Assembly (NCBI GenBank): GCA_028711965.1
Contig: JAQTRD010000006.1
Span: forward strand, 1-11,915
Reading direction: 5' to 3'
Length of the DNA: 11,915 bases
From: Candidatus Colwelliibacteriota bacterium
GTDB lineage: Bacteria; Patescibacteriota; Minisyncoccia; UBA6257; Colwellbacteraceae
In this document: positions 1 through 7,405 of the stretch, piece after piece
Numbering within the stretch: position 1 is the stretch's first letter
Layout of the letters: each line of letters begins with the position of its first letter
Translations under genes and position numbers: made by a program
Notes under the pieces: model-generated
The model's database searches: none
Told to the model about the DNA's origin: nothing
Seen by the model: the letters and a program-made list of their open reading frames with translations, nothing else

Positions 1-549
1 CTTTCCGGAGACGGCGCCGTTTTCTTTCCCGGCGGCAAAAGCTTCTTTTATGTTTTTTGCCCTTTCTTCGTAATCGGGGGTTTCTGCTTGAGGATTACCC
101 GCCTTTATTCTTCTTATTATTCGCGGGTTAACGGTTATTCCCATTATTTTTCCAGCCGAGAAAGAGATAAGTTCAGATTGGTTATAGCCCCTCTTTCTCT
201 CTTTTGCCGGATGTAGCGGGATAGGAACGATAATAGCGTTCTCCGGATTTATTTCTTTTTCTGTCGATAATCTCTTCACTAGAAGTTTTCCAAGCGTTAA
301 AGCAGCCTCTTTCATTCCGTTATATTTCAAGAGGCGGATTAATTTTTTGATATTCTGGTCCCTATAATCGGTTACCGCTATTATATTTATCGTCCCTAAG
401 CTTTCGGAATACCGCTTGATTATGAATCGATCAAGGCACCCGTCACATACGATTTCGCCATTGGAATTATCAATGTATTCTCCGCAAATGACGCAAATAG
501 GCGGAAAGAAGATGTCTAAAAACAGTTTTGAGAGTTTGTCGAAAATCAT
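1..549 (-). CDS. comF: ComF family phosphoribosyltransferase, 5' part (C-terminus off the left edge)
   Basis: The frame stays open for 183 codons from the ATG at 549-547 to the window edge, so the C-terminus is missing. An N-terminal zinc-finger pair is visible (Cys19, Cys22, Cys35, Cys38). It is followed by a helical stretch (KKLIRLLKYNG, residues about 67-77), then the family signature VPIPLHP at 108-114 and ERKRGYNQSELI at 117-128. The PRPP-binding loop (usually a VDD-TTGAT type motif) should lie just beyond the edge. ComF proteins are cytoplasmic, related to amidophosphoribosyltransferases, and are needed for DNA uptake in naturally transformable bacteria; their reaction is not well settled. 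No upstream in-frame start occurs before a TAA, so this ATG is the only candidate; there is no clear Shine-Dalgarno. The gene is divergent from the pilus operon, which suggests a link to DNA uptake (inference). Family assignment is confident. Confidence 0.93.
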   Translation of the reverse strand, partial: MIFDKLSKLFLDIFFPPICVICGEYIDNSNGEIVCDGCLDRFIIKRYSESLGTINIIAVTDYRDQNIKKLIRLLKYNGMKEAALTLGKLLVKRLSTEKEINPENAIIVPIPLHPAKERKRGYNQSELISFSAGKIMGITVNPRIIRRIKAGNPQAETPDYEERAKNIKEAFAAGKENGAVSGK

Positions 550-590
550 AGGAATATTGAATCTCGAGCATGCCTTGCGATCGACAACTT

Positions 591-604
591 AAGTTTCAAG
601 TTTC
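591..604. repeat. Two direct 7-base repeats (AAGTTTC) beside a 10-base palindrome
   Basis: AAGTTTC occurs twice back to back at 591-597 and 598-604. The palindrome AACTTAAGTT at 586-595 overlaps the first copy. They sit in the divergent spacer between comF and pilM, just upstream of the -10 box at 618-623, where an activator or repressor could bind. With only two copies this could also be a remnant of a short heptamer repeat. No function is shown by the sequence itself. Confidence 0.4.
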
Positions 605-611
605 ACCTTGC

Positions 612-625
612 TTATTGTATAATAA
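612..625 (+). promoter_or_regulatory. Promoter -10 region for the pilM operon, near-palindromic
   Basis: A perfect TATAAT lies at 618-623. The surrounding 14 bases TTATTGTATAATAA match their own reverse complement at 12 of 14 positions, so a -10-like TACAAT also reads toward comF. The -35 for pilM at about 595-600 (TTCAAG) is poor. A start of transcription near 630 would fall inside or at the ATG at 628, which favours the downstream ATG at 658 as the pilM start. The box is clear; its use in either direction is inferred. Confidence 0.6.
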
Positions 626-657
626 CTATGAATCCAGCCTCTATTTTTTATCACTCA

Positions 658-1743
658 ATGCTAGATAATTTTTTCAAGTTTTTTAACAGATCGGTTGGCA
701 CGAAACCGGTCTTAGGCGTTGATATTGGCACTGTCTCCGTAAAAATAGCTGAAATTTTAGAAAAAGGAGGCCGCCCGACTATGGTAAATTACGGGATGAT
801 AGAAGTTGGTGATTTTCTCGAGAGGCCGAATAGCGCCATTCAGACAAGCTCTCTTAAAGTGGACACCGACGAAACTGCAAGAATATTGAAAGAGCTTACG
901 GCTAGAATGAAATCAACCGCCCGGGAGTGCGTTGCCGTTGTTCCTTCTTTTTCGTCCTTCGTCTCCCTTATTGATCTTCCTGTTATGACGAATGATGAAC
1001 TTGCGCAGGCGATGCCTCTTCAAGCAAGGTCGCTGGTTCCTCTCCCGATATCCGAAGTCTCGATTGACTGGACCGTAATCGGTAATTATGAGGATGAAAA
1101 AGGGGCTCCGAAGCAGCAAGTGCTTCTTATTTCCATACCGAACGAACAGATTGCTTTGTATCAAAATATGTTCAAAAAAGCCGGGCTGAAATTAAAGATG
1201 GTGGAGATCGAAGGGCTGAGTCTCGCGCGATCTCTTTCTGCCGGGGATCCGGGCGTGTCTATGATAATAGATATTGGAGGATTTTCTTCCGCTGTAGCCA
1301 TAGCTTCCAAAGGATTATTATATGCCGTGAGTCAGACTGACTTTGCAAGCAATTCGTTGACGCAGGCGCTGGTTAAGGGATTGGGAATAAACCCGCGGAG
1401 GGCGGAAACCTTAAAGAAACAAAGGGGACTCGTCGGAATGACGGGAGAATACGGATTATCCACTTTAATGTTCCCTTTTGTGGATGTTATACTTAACGAG
1501 GCGAGGCGAATGAGAGAGATATATGAGTCCAAGCACGGCAAAAAGATCGAAAAAGTAATACTGTCCGGAGGAGGAAGCGATCTGATAGGATTGCCGGAAT
1601 ATGTCTCTAACCAATTCGCTGTCCCGGTTGAAAAAGGAAATCCTTTCCGCGGATTGTCGTATCCGTCTGAAATCGCCCCATTGGCCGCAAACATCTCTTC
1701 AAGATTTTCAGTGGCAATAGGCGCGGGAATGAAATCCGTTTAA
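658..1743 (+). CDS. pilM: PilM, actin-like ATPase of the type IV pilus alignment complex
   Basis: This cytoplasmic FtsA/actin-fold protein links PilN and the pilus ATPases on the inner face of the membrane. Numbered from Met at 658 (361 aa), the phosphate-1 loop reads LGVDIGTVSVK (19-29), phosphate-2 reads MIIDIGGFSS (202-211), and the adenosine motif VILSGGGSDLIGLP lies at 300-313. The C-terminal SRFSVAIGAGM matches the usual PilM end. The open frame extends to an ATG at 628, which would add ten residues (MNPASIFYHS). I prefer 658 because PilM proteins usually have a short amphipathic start before the LGxDIG motif (here MLDNFFKFFNR), and because the -10 box at 618-623 puts transcription start near 630. 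A leaderless start at 628 is the alternative. It is first in the pilus operon, seven bases before pilN. Confidence 0.93.
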   Translation: MLDNFFKFFNRSVGTKPVLGVDIGTVSVKIAEILEKGGRPTMVNYGMIEVGDFLERPNSAIQTSSLKVDTDETARILKELTARMKSTARECVAVVPSFSSFVSLIDLPVMTNDELAQAMPLQARSLVPLPISEVSIDWTVIGNYEDEKGAPKQQVLLISIPNEQIALYQNMFKKAGLKLKMVEIEGLSLARSLSAGDPGVSMIIDIGGFSSAVAIASKGLLYAVSQTDFASNSLTQALVKGLGINPRRAETLKKQRGLVGMTGEYGLSTLMFPFVDVILNEARRMREIYESKHGKKIEKVILSGGGSDLIGLPEYVSNQFAVPVEKGNPFRGLSYPSEIAPLAANISSRFSVAIGAGMKSV

Positions 1744-1750
1744 GAAAACG

Positions 1751-2365
1751 ATGGATAATAACAATATAACAGCGGCTAGAAAGATAGCGGAAACCGGTGC
1801 GTCCGGAGTGCCGATACGCGCCATGATTTTTTCCGGAGTTATATTTGCGCTTTCGCTGATGGTCTACGGAGGGCTCGAGTTCGGTTATAAAACTTTTTTA
1901 AACGCATCTATTAAGTCACTGGACGATCAGATAGCTTCTCTCGACAGATCGGCTCCCGCCGAAGAAAGCGAACAAAACTTTATAAGATTCTATTCTCTTG
2001 CGACAAATATCGGAAAGCTATTAAGGGGACATGTTGCATCTTCTCCTGTTTTTAGTTTTCTCGAAGAGAGAACTCTGCCCGATGTTGTAATCGAGACAAT
2101 GAGGTTTACGGTTCCCGACGGCGGAATACTCATTAGCGGATCGGCTAGCGCGTATGACCGTCTGTCCTCCCAGCTTGCCATATACGAAAACTCTCCTGAA
2201 GTTAACAGGGCGGGTCTCATAAGCTCGCGTTATATGGACAACGCCATACGGTTTGAAAGCAATCTGTCTTTTGACAAAGAATTATTCTCTGCTGCCGGCC
2301 TTATAGAGAGAACGGCCGAATTAGAGCCCGTGCCCGAGGAGTCTCCTCCAAGCCAACAACAATAA
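1751..2365 (+). CDS. pilN: PilN-like inner-membrane alignment protein
   Basis: A 204-residue bitopic protein: a short N-terminal segment (1-22), one membrane helix (about 25-46), a short coiled region (52-66), and then a periplasmic-side domain with the pattern of PilN (SPVFSFLEERTLPDVVIETMRF at about 98-119, ILISGSASAYDRLSSQL at 126-142, and a strand pair near the end). The tail (191-204) is proline- and glutamine-rich and probably disordered. PilN normally pairs with PilO outside the membrane and binds PilM through an N-terminal INLLP-type motif; that motif is not visible here. The assignment rests on topology, position between pilM and pilO, and weak pattern similarity, not on a strong motif. 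Its stop shares one base with the pilO start (TAATG), implying translational coupling. No Shine-Dalgarno precedes its ATG. Confidence 0.85.
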   Translation: MDNNNITAARKIAETGASGVPIRAMIFSGVIFALSLMVYGGLEFGYKTFLNASIKSLDDQIASLDRSAPAEESEQNFIRFYSLATNIGKLLRGHVASSPVFSFLEERTLPDVVIETMRFTVPDGGILISGSASAYDRLSSQLAIYENSPEVNRAGLISSRYMDNAIRFESNLSFDKELFSAAGLIERTAELEPVPEESPPSQQQ

Positions 2366-2928
2366 TGAAAGATTCGACAAAAAGATTTTATAGTCTGCTT
2401 ATAAGCTTCGCCATGGCAATCGGAGCGCTTATTGTCTATACGACGATGATAAGTCCTTCTCTTGCGGAAATTCAGACCCTTAGAGCGGAACGGGAATCAA
2501 AGTTGGTTACTCTTGCGGATTATCGGGAGGCTATAGAAGAAACAAACAATGTCATTGAGGCTTCGCAAAGCCTTGCCAGCCTTACGGATTCTTTCAATCA
2601 AGTCATTCCGCCGGAAGAACAGATTCCATCTCTGCTTAATCAGCTTTACGGACTTGCCAGGATGAGTGGCGCTCTCGTTGATTCTATTAATTTTCAGTTT
2701 ATGCCGATAGAATCGTCATCCGAATCAAGTATACTCAAGCCGATTGGAATCGTGCGCTCGACGGTAAAATGTTCCGGCAATTACGAAAGCATAAAAAGTT
2801 ACGTCAAGCTGCTCGAAACGAACATTCGTCTTATGGATGTATATTCCATCGATGTTGCCGGAGGAAATGAGGAGAATCCATCCCTCTCATATACGGTAGT
2901 CATCGACGCCTATTATCAATCTCAATAA
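2365..2928 (+). CDS. pilO: PilO-like inner-membrane alignment protein
   Basis: A 187-residue protein with a short cytoplasmic start, one membrane helix (about 8-30), a predicted coiled coil (about 33-75) and a globular ferredoxin-like domain. The typical PilO junction is visible as VIPPEEQIPSLLNQLYGLARMSGALV (80-105). The later strands include STVKCSGNYESIKSYVKLLETN (132-153), which resembles the PilO region ending in a final beta strand (YTVVIDAYY). It should form a heterodimer with the PilN-like protein around the PilC platform. The single cysteine (Cys136) is unpaired. The ATG overlaps the last base of the pilN stop, and there is no Shine-Dalgarno, so translation is probably coupled. Family identity is well supported by topology and position. 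Confidence 0.87.
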   Translation: MKDSTKRFYSLLISFAMAIGALIVYTTMISPSLAEIQTLRAERESKLVTLADYREAIEETNNVIEASQSLASLTDSFNQVIPPEEQIPSLLNQLYGLARMSGALVDSINFQFMPIESSSESSILKPIGIVRSTVKCSGNYESIKSYVKLLETNIRLMDVYSIDVAGGNEENPSLSYTVVIDAYYQSQ

Positions 2929-2932
2929 AAAT

Positions 2933-3235
2933 ATGGCAATAATAATTCAAGAAGAACGGAACAAATCGGGTATGATCGCCATAATAATTGCGCTCGTTAT
3001 CTTGGCGGTTGGCGGAGGGCTTACATATTATCTTTTTTTCTCACCTGTTCCTTTAGCTGAAAGGATTGTCGGCAGCCAGCAATTCCAGGCGGTGTCGCAG
3101 CTCTCGAATATAAGAATAGACGCGGAGAGTGTAACCGGGTCGTCTGTTTGGAGTTCTTTGTCCGCCCCCGAAGGATTGTCGGAACTGGATACCAGCCTCC
3201 CCAGTCGAAGGGGTAATCCGTTTGAATCATTTTAA
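2933..3235 (+). CDS. Small one-TM protein with a C-terminal NPF motif, in the PilP position
   Basis: This 100-residue protein has a strongly hydrophobic helix at about 13-36 (IAIIIALVILAVGGG, then TYYLFF), a linker rich in Ser, and a final RRGNPFESF (92-100). It lies four bases after pilO and three bases before pilB, where PilP sits in proteobacterial pilMNOP clusters. True PilP is a lipoprotein with a lipobox and a beta domain that contacts the secretin; neither is visible here. The R-x-NPF end is faintly like the R-x-PF element of GspC and PilP proteins. I infer a fourth alignment-complex subunit, possibly a reduced PilP analogue, but homology is not shown. Its placement in the operon and intact frame argue that it is a real gene. 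Confidence 0.75.
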   Translation: MAIIIQEERNKSGMIAIIIALVILAVGGGLTYYLFFSPVPLAERIVGSQQFQAVSQLSNIRIDAESVTGSSVWSSLSAPEGLSELDTSLPSRRGNPFESF

Positions 3236-3238
3236 AAA

Positions 3239-4975
3239 ATGGACAGCCGCATTTTAGCAAATAAGCTTATTGAAAAAGCCATAATATCGGACGAACTGGC
3301 GCAAAAACTTTTAAACGAGTCGGCTGTAAGCGGCAAGTCTTTTGAGGAAATCGTTTATATGCGGCGTCTCGTCGATGAGGTCTCTGTTGCCGAAGCCAAG
3401 GCGGCCATATTGAACATTCCTTATAAAAAGATAGACGCAGCGTCAATCCCGGAGGACATATTAAAAATAATACCGGAGAATACCGCAAAGACGTATAGAA
3501 TAGTCCCTATAAGCCTTTCTGAAGGAATGGCTGTTGTCGGGATGCTTAATCCCGATAACACTCAAGCTCAAGAGGCGCTAAGGTTCATTGCTAAGCAGAA
3601 TAAACTGAATTTGGGGGTCTATATAATCACGCCAACCGATTTCGAATTAGTTTTACGGAGATACGCTCCTTATCAGAGAGAGGTCCAAGACGCCATAAAG
3701 TCGTTAAACATCAAGCCCGGGAGCGATAGCGCCGGACAAAGGATAGTTTCTCTTGACGAAACTGGAGCCAAAGTTGACGAGGCTCCGATAATTAAAATAG
3801 TTTCCTCGACTCTTAAAGCCGCCGTTGAACAAAAAGCGTCCGATATTCATATTGAACCGCAAAGAACAAGGCTGAGAATTAGGTTTAGAATAGACGGATC
3901 ATTAAAAGAAGCATCCTCTTTTCCGCTTGAACTTTTACAGCCGGTAGTTTCGCGGGTAAAGGTGCTTTCCAATTTGAAAATAGATGAAACGCGCGTTCCG
4001 CAAGACGGAAGATTCAGAACAATAATTTTCGGAAGAGATGTCGACTACCGTGTCTCCACTTTACCGACTCCTTTGGGAGAAAAAGTGGTTATCCGCGTCC
4101 TCGATCCGATGGCTGGCCTAAAAGGGGTTGAAGATTTAGGCCTCGTCGGACAGAACGCAGAATGGGTCATTGAGGCTCTCAAAAAACCGTTTGGAATGGT
4201 TCTTGTAACGGGACCTACCGGATCGGGAAAGACAACGACTCTATACGCTTTTCTCCAAATGATAAACAGGGAAGACGTAAACATAATGAGTATGGAAGAT
4301 CCGATCGAATATTTTGTCGACGGGGTAAACCAGTCGCAGATAAGGCCGGAGATAGGCTACTCTTTCGCAACGGGTCTCAGGCAGGCGCTCCGCCAGGATC
4401 CTGATGTAATAATGGTTGGTGAAATCCGCGATAATGAAACAGCCGGGCTTGCCGTTCAAGCAGCGCTTACCGGGCATATCGTACTCTCAACATTGCATAC
4501 GAATAATGCCGCTGCCGTTGTCCCTAGGTTAATTGATATGGGAGTCGCTCCTTTTCTTCTTCCGTCTTCTTTGAATGTTATGATTGCGCAACGTTTAGTG
4601 CGGCGGCTTTGCGATAATTGCAAGAGGCCGGAAGACGCTCCGCCGGACATCCAAAAACTTATTGCCGGGGAAGTGGAGAAGCTCCCGGAATCTATGAAGA
4701 AGCAGATTCCTCCGCCGCCGTACCGCGTTTATAAGGCTCCCGGATGCGAAGAATGCAAAGGCAAGGGAGTAAAAGGAAGAATTGCCCTCTTTGAAGTGAT
4801 GAAAATAACCAGGGAGCTTGAAAATATCATTGCTTCCGGCACTACGGAAGGCAGGGTGAAAGACGAAGCAAAAAGACAAGGAATAGTTAGCCTTAGGCAG
4901 GATGGAATAATTAAAGCATTAAACGGTGTTATCTCGATTGAAGAAGTTATTCGCGAAACGACGGAAACGCAATAA
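3239..4975 (+). CDS. pilB: PilB, type IV pilus extension ATPase
   Basis: The 578-residue hexameric secretion ATPase drives pilin extraction and pilus growth from the cytoplasmic side of PilC. An N-terminal MshEN/T2SSE_N-type region occupies roughly residues 35-145. The N2 domain carries SDIHIEP (201-207). Walker A is GPTGSGKT (325-332), the Asp box is SMEDPIEY (351-358), Walker B is DPDVIMVGEIRD with Glu395, and the His box is TGHIVLSTLHTN (411-422). The zinc-binding tetracysteine of assembly ATPases is complete: Cys458/Cys461 and Cys503/Cys506. All catalytic elements are canonical, and the length is normal for PilB. The start is three bases after the upstream stop, with an A-rich tract and no Shine-Dalgarno. 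The gene ends with two consecutive stops (TAA TAG). GspE is the main alternative name, but pilT and pilMNO neighbours favour PilB. Confidence 0.97.
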   Translation: MDSRILANKLIEKAIISDELAQKLLNESAVSGKSFEEIVYMRRLVDEVSVAEAKAAILNIPYKKIDAASIPEDILKIIPENTAKTYRIVPISLSEGMAVVGMLNPDNTQAQEALRFIAKQNKLNLGVYIITPTDFELVLRRYAPYQREVQDAIKSLNIKPGSDSAGQRIVSLDETGAKVDEAPIIKIVSSTLKAAVEQKASDIHIEPQRTRLRIRFRIDGSLKEASSFPLELLQPVVSRVKVLSNLKIDETRVPQDGRFRTIIFGRDVDYRVSTLPTPLGEKVVIRVLDPMAGLKGVEDLGLVGQNAEWVIEALKKPFGMVLVTGPTGSGKTTTLYAFLQMINREDVNIMSMEDPIEYFVDGVNQSQIRPEIGYSFATGLRQALRQDPDVIMVGEIRDNETAGLAVQAALTGHIVLSTLHTNNAAAVVPRLIDMGVAPFLLPSSLNVMIAQRLVRRLCDNCKRPEDAPPDIQKLIAGEVEKLPESMKKQIPPPPYRVYKAPGCEECKGKGVKGRIALFEVMKITRELENIIASGTTEGRVKDEAKRQGIVSLRQDGIIKALNGVISIEEVIRETTETQ

Positions 4976-4980
4976 TAGGG

Positions 4981-4986
4981 TACAAT
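4981..4986 (+). promoter_or_regulatory. Possible internal -10 box for pilT
   Basis: TACAAT at 4981-4986 sits in the 21-base gap between pilB and pilT, ten bases before the pilT ATG, in the context GGGTACAATAATA, which echoes the pilM box (TTGTATAATAA). The -35 region (about 4958-4963) is not recognisable. If used, transcription would start near 4993 and leave a leader of only about four bases. The site is weak on its own. Confidence 0.35.
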
Positions 4987-4996
4987 AATATCGCAT

Positions 4997-6070
4997 ATGA
5001 CCGATTATAAGGAAAAGCTCAATCAACTTCTTCTCACTGCCGCAAGACAAGGGGCCTCCGACTTGCATCTTGCCGTTGGCCGGAGACCGACTTTAAGAAT
5101 TGACGGCGTTCTCATAAGCCTTCAGCAAGAACCAATATTGACTCCCGAAGACACGCAAGCTCTTTCGACCGCCCTCCTCACGCCGGACCAGAAAGAAAAG
5201 CTTTTGAGCAATGGAGATGTCGATTTTACATATGCCTATGAAGACAAGGCCCGATTTAGGACAAATGTCTATTTTCAAAGGGGATTCTTGGCTGCCGCCT
5301 TGCGTTTGATTCCCGCGGACATCAAGACGATTGACGAGTTAAGGCTGCCTCCGATAATTCACGATTTTACGAAGTTGTCACAGGGATTCGTATTGGTTGT
5401 CGGTCCTGCCGGGCAAGGGAAGTCAACGACTCTTGCCGCGATGCTCGACGAGATAAACCACAAGAGGATGGATCATCTGATAACGATCGAAGATCCGATT
5501 GAATATCTTTTTGTTCAAGACAAGTCGATTATCTCCCAAAGAGAAGTTGCCACTGACAGTCCTGACTTTCATAGGGCTTTACGCGCCGTTCTTCGCCAAG
5601 ACCCGGATGTTTTGATGATCGGGGAAATGCGCGATCAGGAATCCATCGCAACGGCTATGACGGCGGCGGAAACGGGACATCTTGTCTTCTCAACTCTTCA
5701 CACCAATTCCGCTTCGCAGACAGTTGACCGCATAATAGACTCGTTCCCGGCCGAGCAACAGGATCAGGCTGCTTCCCAGCTTGCGGCGACGATTGTAGGA
5801 ATAGTGTCGGAAAGGCTTGTTCCGAGAGTCGGCGGGGGACGCGTGCCGGCTTGCGAAGTGATGCTTGTGAATCCGGCAATAAGGAACCTCATCCGCGAAA
5901 AGAAATTTTTCCAGATAGATCTCGTTATAGAAACAAGCTTGCAGGACGGAATGATAACCTTAAACAGGTCCCTTGCCGATTTGATCAAAAATAAGGAAAT
6001 ATCAATGGAAACCGGCGAGTTGTATTCTCTCAATCCGAGCGAGTTGAGGTTGCTTCTTGAGAGAATATAA
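4997..6070 (+). CDS. pilT: PilT, type IV pilus retraction ATPase
   Basis: This 357-residue hexameric ATPase powers pilus retraction. The N-terminal SDLHLAVGRRPTLRIDG (21-37) is typical. Walker A reads GPAGQGKST (136-144), the Asp box IEDPIEYLF (164-172), Walker B DPDVLMIGEMRD with Glu210, and the His box TGHLVFSTLHTN (227-238). The PilT hallmark AIRNLIRE is intact at 294-301, which separates it from PilB and GspE; there is no tetracysteine, also as expected. The Walker A is unusual: most PilT proteins have GPTGSGKST, and here Thr and Ser are replaced by Ala and Gln, though the G-x4-GK-[ST] consensus still holds. It lies 21 bases after pilB, with a possible own promoter in the gap. PilU is a less likely name, as only one retraction ATPase is visible. 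Confidence 0.96.
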   Translation: MTDYKEKLNQLLLTAARQGASDLHLAVGRRPTLRIDGVLISLQQEPILTPEDTQALSTALLTPDQKEKLLSNGDVDFTYAYEDKARFRTNVYFQRGFLAAALRLIPADIKTIDELRLPPIIHDFTKLSQGFVLVVGPAGQGKSTTLAAMLDEINHKRMDHLITIEDPIEYLFVQDKSIISQREVATDSPDFHRALRAVLRQDPDVLMIGEMRDQESIATAMTAAETGHLVFSTLHTNSASQTVDRIIDSFPAEQQDQAASQLAATIVGIVSERLVPRVGGGRVPACEVMLVNPAIRNLIREKKFFQIDLVIETSLQDGMITLNRSLADLIKNKEISMETGELYSLNPSELRLLLERI

Positions 6071-6098
6071 TGGGGAAAATTCCAAATTCACAAAGAGA

Positions 6099-7313
6099 AT
6101 GAAGTTTGAATATGAGGCTAAAAACCAACAGGGAGAAACGCAAGCAGGCATAGTGGAAGCTCCCGAAAAAGACGGCGCTCTTCGAATCTTGGCGGCGAAC
6201 GGCCTTTTCGTTCTCTCAATAACTGAAGCAAAAGAAGAAGGAGTTAAAAATTTCTTGTTCCGCGCAATAAACAGGATATCCAGCAAGGACTTGATGATTT
6301 TTACAAGGCAGTTTTCGACTCTTCTCGGAGCGAGTGTTCCGTTGAACGTTGCGCTGCAAACTCTTGCGTCCCAAACTAAAAACGTTCTGCTTCGGGAAAC
6401 GATTATGGAATTGCAGCGGGAAATAAACTCCGGACTGTCTCTCTCTCAAGCTATGGAAAAATACGGATCGATATTCAACGAATTTTACGTGAATATGATT
6501 CGTTCGGCGGAAGTTACCGGGCGCGTGGATGAGGTAATGGATTTTTTGGCCGACTATCTTGAAAAACAGGATGTTCTTTCTTCCAGGGTGAGGAATGCCT
6601 TGATCTACCCCGTCTTTATGGTTGTCTTCTTATTCCTCGCCGTCATATTTATGGCTGTAGCCGTTTTCCCCCAGATAGAGGACGTATTCAAGGAGCTGGG
6701 AACTTCTCTCCCTTGGATAACGAGAGCCATTATTTTCTTCGGAAAGTTCCTTATTCAATGGTGGTGGGCTGTTATTGCCGGACTAGCTTTACTTATAGGA
6801 ATAATTGCCGACTATATACGAAGCAAGGAAGGAAAAGTACTGGTTGACGACTTATTGCTTCGTCTCCCGCTCTTCAATTCTATCTTAAAAAGGCTTTATA
6901 TCGCGCGCTTTGCTGATTCGGTCGGAGTGTTGATCAAAGGAGGCGTAACGATAGTGCAATCTCTTGAGATATCTGCGCGGACGGTTGGAAGCGCGATCTA
7001 CACCGAAATACTGAATGAATCAGCAGAAGACGTGAGAAATGGGGTGCTCTTATCGGTATCGATATCCAAATATTCAAATTACTTTCCGCCTCTTGTTTCC
7101 CAAATGATAGCGATAGGAGAGGGTACGGGACAGATTGAGCCGCTCTTAAATAAAGTATCGTCTTTTTATACCAGAGAGATAGACGGACTTGTCGGCAGTC
7201 TTGTCGAGCTTATACAGCCGATACTTATGCTTGTTATCGGAGTTGTTGTCGGCGTGCTCTTTGCCTCGATTCTCGTTCCTATATACGGGTTCGTGTCTAC
7301 CAGCTTGCAGTAA
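6099..7313 (+). CDS. pilC: PilC, inner-membrane platform protein (GspF family)
   Basis: A 404-residue polytopic protein with two GspF (T2SSF) domains, which transmits the turning of PilB and PilT to the growing pilus. Domain 1 contains DLMIFTRQFSTLLGASVPL (64-82) and MIRSAEVTGRVDEVMDFLADY (133-153). Domain 2 contains FADSVGVLIKGGVTIVQSLE (271-290) and MIAIGEGTGQIEPLLNKVSSFY (336-357). Membrane segments lie at about 168-190, 218-238 and 371-396. I chose the ATG at 6099 because MKFEYEAKNQQGETQAGIVE is the usual PilC beginning. A longer frame starts with TTG at 6057 but overlaps pilT by 14 bases and adds 14 residues unlike the family. A purine stretch (AAAGAGA) directly precedes the ATG but is too close for a good ribosome binding site. 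This appears to end the assembly-machine part of the operon. Confidence 0.95.
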   Translation: MKFEYEAKNQQGETQAGIVEAPEKDGALRILAANGLFVLSITEAKEEGVKNFLFRAINRISSKDLMIFTRQFSTLLGASVPLNVALQTLASQTKNVLLRETIMELQREINSGLSLSQAMEKYGSIFNEFYVNMIRSAEVTGRVDEVMDFLADYLEKQDVLSSRVRNALIYPVFMVVFLFLAVIFMAVAVFPQIEDVFKELGTSLPWITRAIIFFGKFLIQWWWAVIAGLALLIGIIADYIRSKEGKVLVDDLLLRLPLFNSILKRLYIARFADSVGVLIKGGVTIVQSLEISARTVGSAIYTEILNESAEDVRNGVLLSVSISKYSNYFPPLVSQMIAIGEGTGQIEPLLNKVSSFYTREIDGLVGSLVELIQPILMLVIGVVVGVLFASILVPIYGFVSTSLQ

Positions 7314-7361
7314 TATTAGAAGACTGGAGGACAAAGTGGATTCCCTTTTTATGCCGCTTTA

Positions 7362-7370
7362 TGGTATAAT
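7362..7370 (+). promoter_or_regulatory. Extended -10 promoter for the major pilin
   Basis: TGGTATAAT (TG-n-TATAAT) at 7362-7370 is a consensus extended -10 in the 92-base gap between pilC and the pilin gene, the largest gap within the pilus cluster. Such boxes work without a good -35, and none is seen about 17 bases upstream. Transcription would start near 7377, giving a leader of about 29 bases. A separate promoter fits the need for much more pilin than assembly machinery. Confidence 0.65.
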
Positions 7371-7405
7371 TCCACCCGAAAGACGGTTAAAGTTATAAAA
7401 ACAAA

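Noticed and set aside
3239..4975. Type II secretion system (gspE, gspF, gspG) as the overall identity
   Set aside because: PilT with AIRNLIRE, the pilMNO order and the absence of gspD and gspL favour a type IV pilus; the Gsp names for minor pilins are used only for family likeness.
6057..6098. TTG start giving pilC 14 extra residues
   Set aside because: It overlaps the end of pilT, and the extra residues do not look like a PilC start, whereas the ATG at 6099 gives the usual family beginning.
7333..7350. Possible weak hairpin followed by five T after pilC
   Set aside because: The stem is AT-rich with a mismatch (AAAG against CTTT plus two or three more pairs), too weak to call a terminator.
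7189..7398. A 69-codon plus-strand open frame across the end of pilC and the pilin leader region
   Set aside because: It overlaps the well-supported pilC C-terminus in another frame, covers the pilin promoter and has no recognisable domain.
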